A DNA stretch of 64,000 nt from the NCBI GenBank assembly GCA_943846665.1, contig OX044358.1:1736001-1800000 (forward strand), written 5' to 3'. Positions 61,301 to 64,000 of this stretch are shown in pieces; the stretch's first letter is position 1; each line of letters starts with the position of its first letter. The translations under genes and the position numbers were made by a program. The notes under the pieces were generated by a model. It searched no databases. It had not been told where the DNA came from and saw only the letters and a program-made list of their open reading frames with translations. Source of the stretch: Arcticimaribacter sp002477625. GTDB taxonomy: Bacteria; Bacteroidota; Bacteroidia; Flavobacteriales; Flavobacteriaceae.

Positions 61301-64000
61301 TTCAGCTACGCCAGCGATAACATTCGGAAGAGCTGGAGGTTTAGGCTTGACGTATTGTACAGGGGATGCGGTTACACTTCAGGCAAGTTCGACCCTTGCA
61401 GGTAGTACGTATTCGTTTAGTATTGATGGGGGAGCGGCATTACTAACCAATACTACAGGAGTATTTACACCAACAGCTTTTCTTGCTTGGACAGGACGAG
61501 CAATAGGTGTTGATCGTATTGATGTGCTTGTATCACAAGCAGGAGGATGTTCCGTAACGAGTTCACTAACCTTAACAGAAAACAGAATTACAGCTCTAGC
61601 CTTAACAACAACAGCAACGACTATTTGTATAGGTGATCTACCACCAGTTCTACGAGCACCAGTAAGCACTTCTTCGGGTACACTTCGCTATCGTTTTGAG
61701 CAATCCATAGATTCGGGTGCAAGTTGGAGTGGAATCACAACCCAAACGACATCTGTTTATACGCCTACAACTGGTATTGTGACAACGACACGATACCGTA
61801 TAGTAACCTTAAGTTTTCTCAATGGAGTTGATTGTGAACAACCAAGTCCGAATGAGGTGGAGATTACCGTTGATATCCCCCCAGTAGGAACTTTATCCGC
61901 ATTAGGCGTTGACACAGGAAATACAGCAGTAGCCTCTGGCACTTTAATAGTTTGTCCAGGGGAGGAAGTTCGCTTCACCGCAGGAGGTGTTGGTGGTACA
62001 CCGAGTTTTGCATTTTTCAAGGGTGGGGTTGAAGTACAAGCTCGAAGTACGAGTGCAGTTTATACCACTACAGCATTAGTTACAAATGACTTTATAACGG
62101 CAGCAGTATACACTACAGCAACAGGAGGATGTTCAAGTACAACAGAGCGCATCCGAATTCAAAATTCAGCTACGCCAGCGATAACATTCGGAAGAGCTGG
62201 AGGTTTAGGCTTGACGTATTGTACAGGGGATGCGGTTACACTTCAGGCAAGTTCGACCCTTGCAGGTAGTACGTATTCGTTTAGTATTGATGGGGGAGCG
62301 GCATTACTAACCAATACTACAGGAGTATTTACACCAACAGCTTTTCTTGCTTGGACAGGACGAGCAATAGGTGTTGATCGTATTGATGTGCTTGTATCAC
62401 AAGCAGGAGGATGTTCCGTAACGAGTTCACTAACCTTAACAGAAAACAGAATTACAGCTCTAGCCTTAACAACAACAGCAACGACTATTTGTATAGGTGA
62501 TCTACCACCAGTTCTACGAGCACCAGTAAGCACTTCTTCGGGTACACTTCGCTATCGTTTTGAGCAATCCATAGATTCGGGTGCAAGTTGGAGTGGAATC
62601 ACAACCCAAACGACATCTGTTTATACGCCTACAACTGGTATTGTGACAACGACACGATACCGTATAGTAACCTTAAGTTTTCTCAATGGAGTTGATTGTG
62701 AACAACCAAGTCCGAATGAGGTGGAGATTACCGTTGATATCCCCCCAGTAGGAACTTTATCCGCATTAGGCGTTGACACAGGAAATACAGCAGTAGCCTC
62801 TGGCACTTTAATAGTTTGTCCAGGGGAGGAAGTTCGCTTCACCGCAGGAGGTGTTGGTGGTACACCGAGTTTTGCATTTTTCAAGGGTGGGGTTGAAGTA
62901 CAAGCTCGAAGTACGAGTGCAGTTTATACCACTACAGCATTAGTTACAAATGACTTTATAACGGCAGCAGTATACACTACAGCAACAGGAGGATGTTCAA
63001 GTACAACAGAGCGCATCCGAATTCAAAATTCAGCTACGCCAGCGATAACATTCGGAAGAGCTGGAGGTTTAGGCTTGACGTATTGTACAGGGGATGCGGT
63101 TACACTTCAGGCAAGTTCGACCCTTGCAGGTAGTACGTATTCGTTTAGTATTGATGGGGGAGCGGCATTACTAACCAATACTACAGGAGTATTTACACCA
63201 ACAGCTTTTCTTGCTTGGACAGGACGAGCAATAGGTGTTGATCGTATTGATGTGCTTGTATCACAAGCAGGAGGATGTTCCGTAACGAGTTCACTAACCT
63301 TAACAGAAAACAGAATTACAGCTCTAGCCTTAACAACAACAGCAACGACTATTTGTATAGGTGATCTACCACCAGTTCTACGAGCACCAGTAAGCACTTC
63401 TTCGGGTACACTTCGCTATCGTTTTGAGCAATCCATAGATTCGGGTGCAAGTTGGAGTGGAATCACAACCCAAACGACATCTGTTTATACGCCTACAACT
63501 GGTATTGTGACAACGACACGATACCGTATAGTAACCTTAAGTTTTCTCAATGGAGTTGATTGTGAACAACCAAGTCCGAATGAGGTGGAGATTACCGTTG
63601 ATATCCCCCCAGTAGGAACTTTATCCGCATTAGGCGTTGACACAGGAAATACAGCAGTAGCCTCTGGCACTTTAATAGTTTGTCCAGGGGAGGAAGTTCG
63701 CTTCACCGCAGGAGGTGTTGGTGGTACACCGAGTTTTGCATTTTTCAAGGGTGGGGTTGAAGTACAAGCTCGAAGTACGAGTGCAGTTTATACCACTACA
63801 GCATTAGTTACAAATGACTTTATAACGGCAGCAGTATACACTACAGCAACAGGAGGATGTTCAAGTACAACAGAGCGCATCCGAATTCAAAATTCAGCTA
63901 CGCCAGCGATAACATTCGGAAGAGCTGGAGGTTTAGGCTTGACGTATTGTACAGGGGATGCGGTTACACTTCAGGCAAGTTCAACCCTTGCGGGTAGTAT
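55335..64000 (+). CDS. Giant secreted modular surface protein (adhesin-like), N-terminal 2,888 codons
   Basis: One frame is open from 55335 to the window edge; I checked it at many points. It starts with TTG and a signal peptide (MIKRLLTSQKYLVLGVLLML... ending SFAQ, about residue 28). The rest is a chain of Ig-like beta modules of two classes. Class 1 has CxGD(T/S)VxF.A followed by a YEFF-type strand and a GC near its end. Class 2 has YQWQxR...F.DI..AT...YTPT...TT.FRR. About a dozen diverged modules fill residues 120-1205; then come near-identical 288-residue units. Such proteins in flavobacteria are surface or gliding adhesins (SprB-like) sent by type IX secretion; that is inference, because the C-terminus is outside the window. 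An exact TAATTTTG box at 55330-55337 overlaps the TTG, so the start is uncertain. Confidence 0.85.
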   Translation, partial: MIKRLLTSQKYLVLGVLLMLSFSDSFAQDVRLRFNARGFITTPSSGSSDEQFCTSATSNLRFVISNDGTVPVTLTATSVIVTLTVSGNTFLDGSTVATNVFDGSGGNPATIPATGSSGIFTWPSALQFANSGVTTVAVSVAASGTTEGGAGFADNSTSYQITVLPNPVTPVLTSNFGTGTINICQGDTVVFSTTVDSAEEYEFWRTNLGQPPVLLSPKQSSNSLSTNGLNDGDVITVVSYFTTGNCGRNGTSPITVNVFSAPNGSIASNTVACYGDTVTFTASDLNGNLNPLFEFYEGTNLVQASSTTSLYTSNPVLADNFSVTVRTWNSATATLCYDEDTINIRLNSVTGTNQISNTATAVCAGVAPPTFNSDQVFTPERFAEGATLVHQWQSREIGGTFGDISIAATNTFYTPSALTTTTAFRRLSYAKFLGVQCTTSVASATSNIVTLTFVPSPSPNLTSNATNLTLCIGDDLVLDGSSSTGASSYQFYKNATPVPSFNPTSTSTLTIGSATLLDGDIITLRTYTGASGTGCFSEISFTLRINSFTGANTIGSSVNDCFGDVPDPLTSISTPTIDRFLDGSGAVLSYQWETRTGTDPFGEIASPAGRNETYTPTAIVSTTRVFRRKIISTFNGLECTSFSNEITITVDPAPTANLVSVNTACVSDTVLFTASGGDLYEFFRNGISVSAGVTTATNTITFSDLINLERVNVEVTDSAGCKALSDTVTMTMLTVPTAAISSGVALDIVCSGEYPTFTAGPVVAGYTYEFFVNNSPQTTGVSGNSFDSNAVSNTIVLGTSNIISVRVSNGASCTDTASLTLFVNSLTGANSISASQTVCAGGTPLQLIGLSNPSADSAVATIGYQWQNRETGTTFNDINGATSADYSPTAIGTTTFYRRLVYAGLNTIVCQGSEAIATSNVVTVTVDANAVPVIGFTSGLPSNVLCKGSSVTFDASATTGAASFTFYIQNIEIRGLSAVNTYTPPPAVLGALNDFDVIRVRANSSVGTSCYAEQSIMLRINEQSNNNNIATSQATVCLGSLPALLTGPVVTGSSTAVISYQWQSKTSTSTFIDIDFATAQNFQPSTLVTTTVFRRNVISTLLSATCIESSNLVTITGVDEANPTISFQRVGPLGPIPLTFCTGDSISVQATSSLAGSSYAFSVNGGAVLLTNTTGVFTPTNFAPWNLPLGSMASGDTIDVLITSPGGCSVTSSLTLTENRITALALTTTATTICIGDLPPVLRAPVSTSSGTLRYRFEQSIDSGASWSGITTQTTSVYTPTTGIVTTTRYRIVTLSFLNGVDCEQPSPNEVEITVDTPPVGTLSALGVDTGNTAVASGTLIVCPGEEVRFTAGGVGGTPSFAFFKGGVEVQARSTSAVYTTTALVTNDFITAAVYTTATGGCSSTTERIRIQNSATPAITFGRAGGLGLTYCTGDAVTLQASSTLAGSTYSFSIDGGAALLTNTTGVFTPTAFLAWTGRAIGVDRIDVLVSQAGGCSVTSSLTLTENRITALALTTTATTICIGDLPPVLRAPVSTSSGTLRYRFEQSIDSGASWSGITTQTTSVYTPTTGIVTTTRYRIVTLSFLNGVDCEQPSPNEVEITVDIPPVGTLSALGVDTGNTAVASGTLIVCPGEEVRFTAGGVGGTPSFAFFKGGVEVQARSTSAVYTTTALVTNDFITAAVYTTATGGCSSTTERIRIQNSATPAITFGRAGGLGLTYCTGDAVTLQASSTLAGSTYSFSIDGGAALLTNTTGVFTPTAFLAWTGRAIGVDRIDVLVSQAGGCSVTSSLTLTENRITALALTTTATTICIGDLPPVLRAPVSTSSGTLRYRFEQSIDSGASWSGITTQTTSVYTPTTGIVTTTRYRIVTLSFLNGVDCEQPSPNEVEITVDIPPVGTLSALGVDTGNTAVASGTLIVCPGEEVRFTAGGVGGTPSFAFFKGGVEVQARSTSAVYTTTALVTNDFITAAVYTTATGGCSSTTERIRIQNSATPAITFGRAGGLGLTYCTGDAVTLQASSTLAGSTYSFSIDGGAALLTNTTGVFTPTAFLAWTGRAIGVDRIDVLVSQAGGCSVTSSLTLTENRITALALTTTATTICIGDLPPVLRAPVSTSSGTLRYRFEQSIDSGASWSGITTQTTSVYTPTTGIVTTTRYRIVTLSFLNGVDCEQPSPNEVEITVDIPPVGTLSALGVDTGNTAVASGTLIVCPGEEVRFTAGGVGGTPSFAFFKGGVEVQARSTSAVYTTTALVTNDFITAAVYTTATGGCSSTTERIRIQNSATPAITFGRAGGLGLTYCTGDAVTLQASSTLAGSTYSFSIDGGAALLTNTTGVFTPTAFLAWTGRAIGVDRIDVLVSQAGGCSVTSSLTLTENRITALALTTTATTICIGDLPPVLRAPVSTSSGTLRYRFEQSIDSGASWSGITTQTTSVYTPTTGIVTTTRYRIVTLSFLNGVDCEQPSPNEVEITVDIPPVGTLSALGVDTGNTAVASGTLIVCPGEEVRFTAGGVGGTPSFAFFKGGVEVQARSTSAVYTTTALVTNDFITAAVYTTATGGCSSTTERIRIQNSATPAITFGRAGGLGLTYCTGDAVTLQASSTLAGSTYSFSIDGGAALLTNTTGVFTPTAFLAWTGRAIGVDRIDVLVSQAGGCSVTSSLTLTENRITALALTTTATTICIGDLPPVLRAPVSTSSGTLRYRFEQSIDSGASWSGITTQTTSVYTPTTGIVTTTRYRIVTLSFLNGVDCEQPSPNEVEITVDIPPVGTLSALGVDTGNTAVASGTLIVCPGEEVRFTAGGVGGTPSFAFFKGGVEVQARSTSAVYTTTALVTNDFITAAVYTTATGGCSSTTERIRIQNSATPAITFGRAGGLGLTYCTGDAVTLQASSTLAGS
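58950..64000 (+). repeat. Tandem array of 864-bp coding repeats (5.8 copies in window)
   Basis: Unit length 864 bp = 288 codons, so frame is kept. Copies begin at 58950, 59814, 60678, 61542, 62406 and 63270. By eye, copies 2-6 are identical; copy 1 differs at one noted base (ACC for ATC in the segment EITVD-T/I-PPVG, about 59297). Three substitutions appear at 63983, 63992 and 64000, so the array seems to end around the window edge. Each unit encodes three ~96-residue modules: one class 2 (ICIGDLPPVLRAP ... YRFEQSIDSG) and two class 1 (IVCPGEEVRFTAGG; LTYCTGDAVTLQAS). The 220 bases before 58950 are a diverged relative of the unit end. Confidence 0.95.

Noticed and set aside
58808..63748. Series of repeated minus-strand ORFs of 87-96 codons in the repeat region
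   Set aside because: They are antisense shadows of the in-frame plus-strand repeats. They recur only because the coding DNA recurs and have no promoter or family match.
58950..64000. Could the tandem repeats be a CRISPR array or a mobile element
   Set aside because: The units are 864 bp, directly adjacent, without spacers and in one continuous open frame. No transposase or inverted termini are seen.

Overview
The window is a gene-dense, AT-rich chromosome segment from a member of the Bacteroidota, most likely a marine flavobacterium. The evidence is a type IX secretion gene (porT), a SusC/SusD outer-membrane uptake pair, a Bacteroidota-type tamL, a proteorhodopsin next to a retinal-forming Blh oxygenase, -7 promoter boxes of the TAnnTTTG type, and ribosomal genes that mostly lack Shine-Dalgarno sequences. 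Species cannot be fixed from sequence reading alone.

Layout. 1-10.3 kb: housekeeping genes (partial fbaA, tamL, a TrmH-type methyltransferase, porT-ubiE, trkA-trkH, rlmB-rarA). 10.4-16.3 kb: a leftward susC-susD-lipoprotein operon closed by a strong hairpin. 16.7-18.2 kb: pabB-pabC (folate). 18.3-19.5 kb: a decayed second susC/susD/lipoprotein locus, in which a deletion fused the susC start to the susD end and a frameshift broke the lipoprotein gene. 19.9-36.8 kb: one continuous str-S10-spc-alpha ribosomal cluster from rpsL to rplQ, without tuf, with a textbook promoter at its head and a candidate leader structure before rpsD. 36.9-44.4 kb: carA-eno, gltA, a DUF2867 oxidoreductase with a small unknown partner, and argS. 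44.5-46.2 kb: proteorhodopsin and blh, divergently transcribed. 46.3-55.2 kb: ffh-folD, an unknown membrane protein coupled to a VOC protein, queE, a methyltransferase, a YkgJ-type cysteine-cluster protein, a DUF1343/NamZ-like protein, an FtsX-type permease and a cysteine synthase. 55.3-64 kb: the first 2,888 codons of a giant secreted protein that runs off the window.

The giant gene is the most unusual item. It starts with a signal peptide, continues with diverged Ig-like modules of two recognisable classes, then enters a tandem array of 864-bp (288-codon) units. Units 2-6 look identical at the DNA level and unit 1 shows one substitution. The last bases of the window begin to diverge, so the array probably ends just beyond. 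Together with porT elsewhere in the window, this suggests a type IX-secreted surface adhesin, but its C-terminal sorting domain is not visible.

Two themes link the genes: outer-membrane and surface biology (tamL, porT, susCD, permease, giant adhesin) and light use (rhodopsin plus blh). The chromosome is compact: several convergent genes overlap at their stop codons, some divergent genes start within 0-2 bases of each other, and several promoter boxes lie only 4-25 bases before the start codon.
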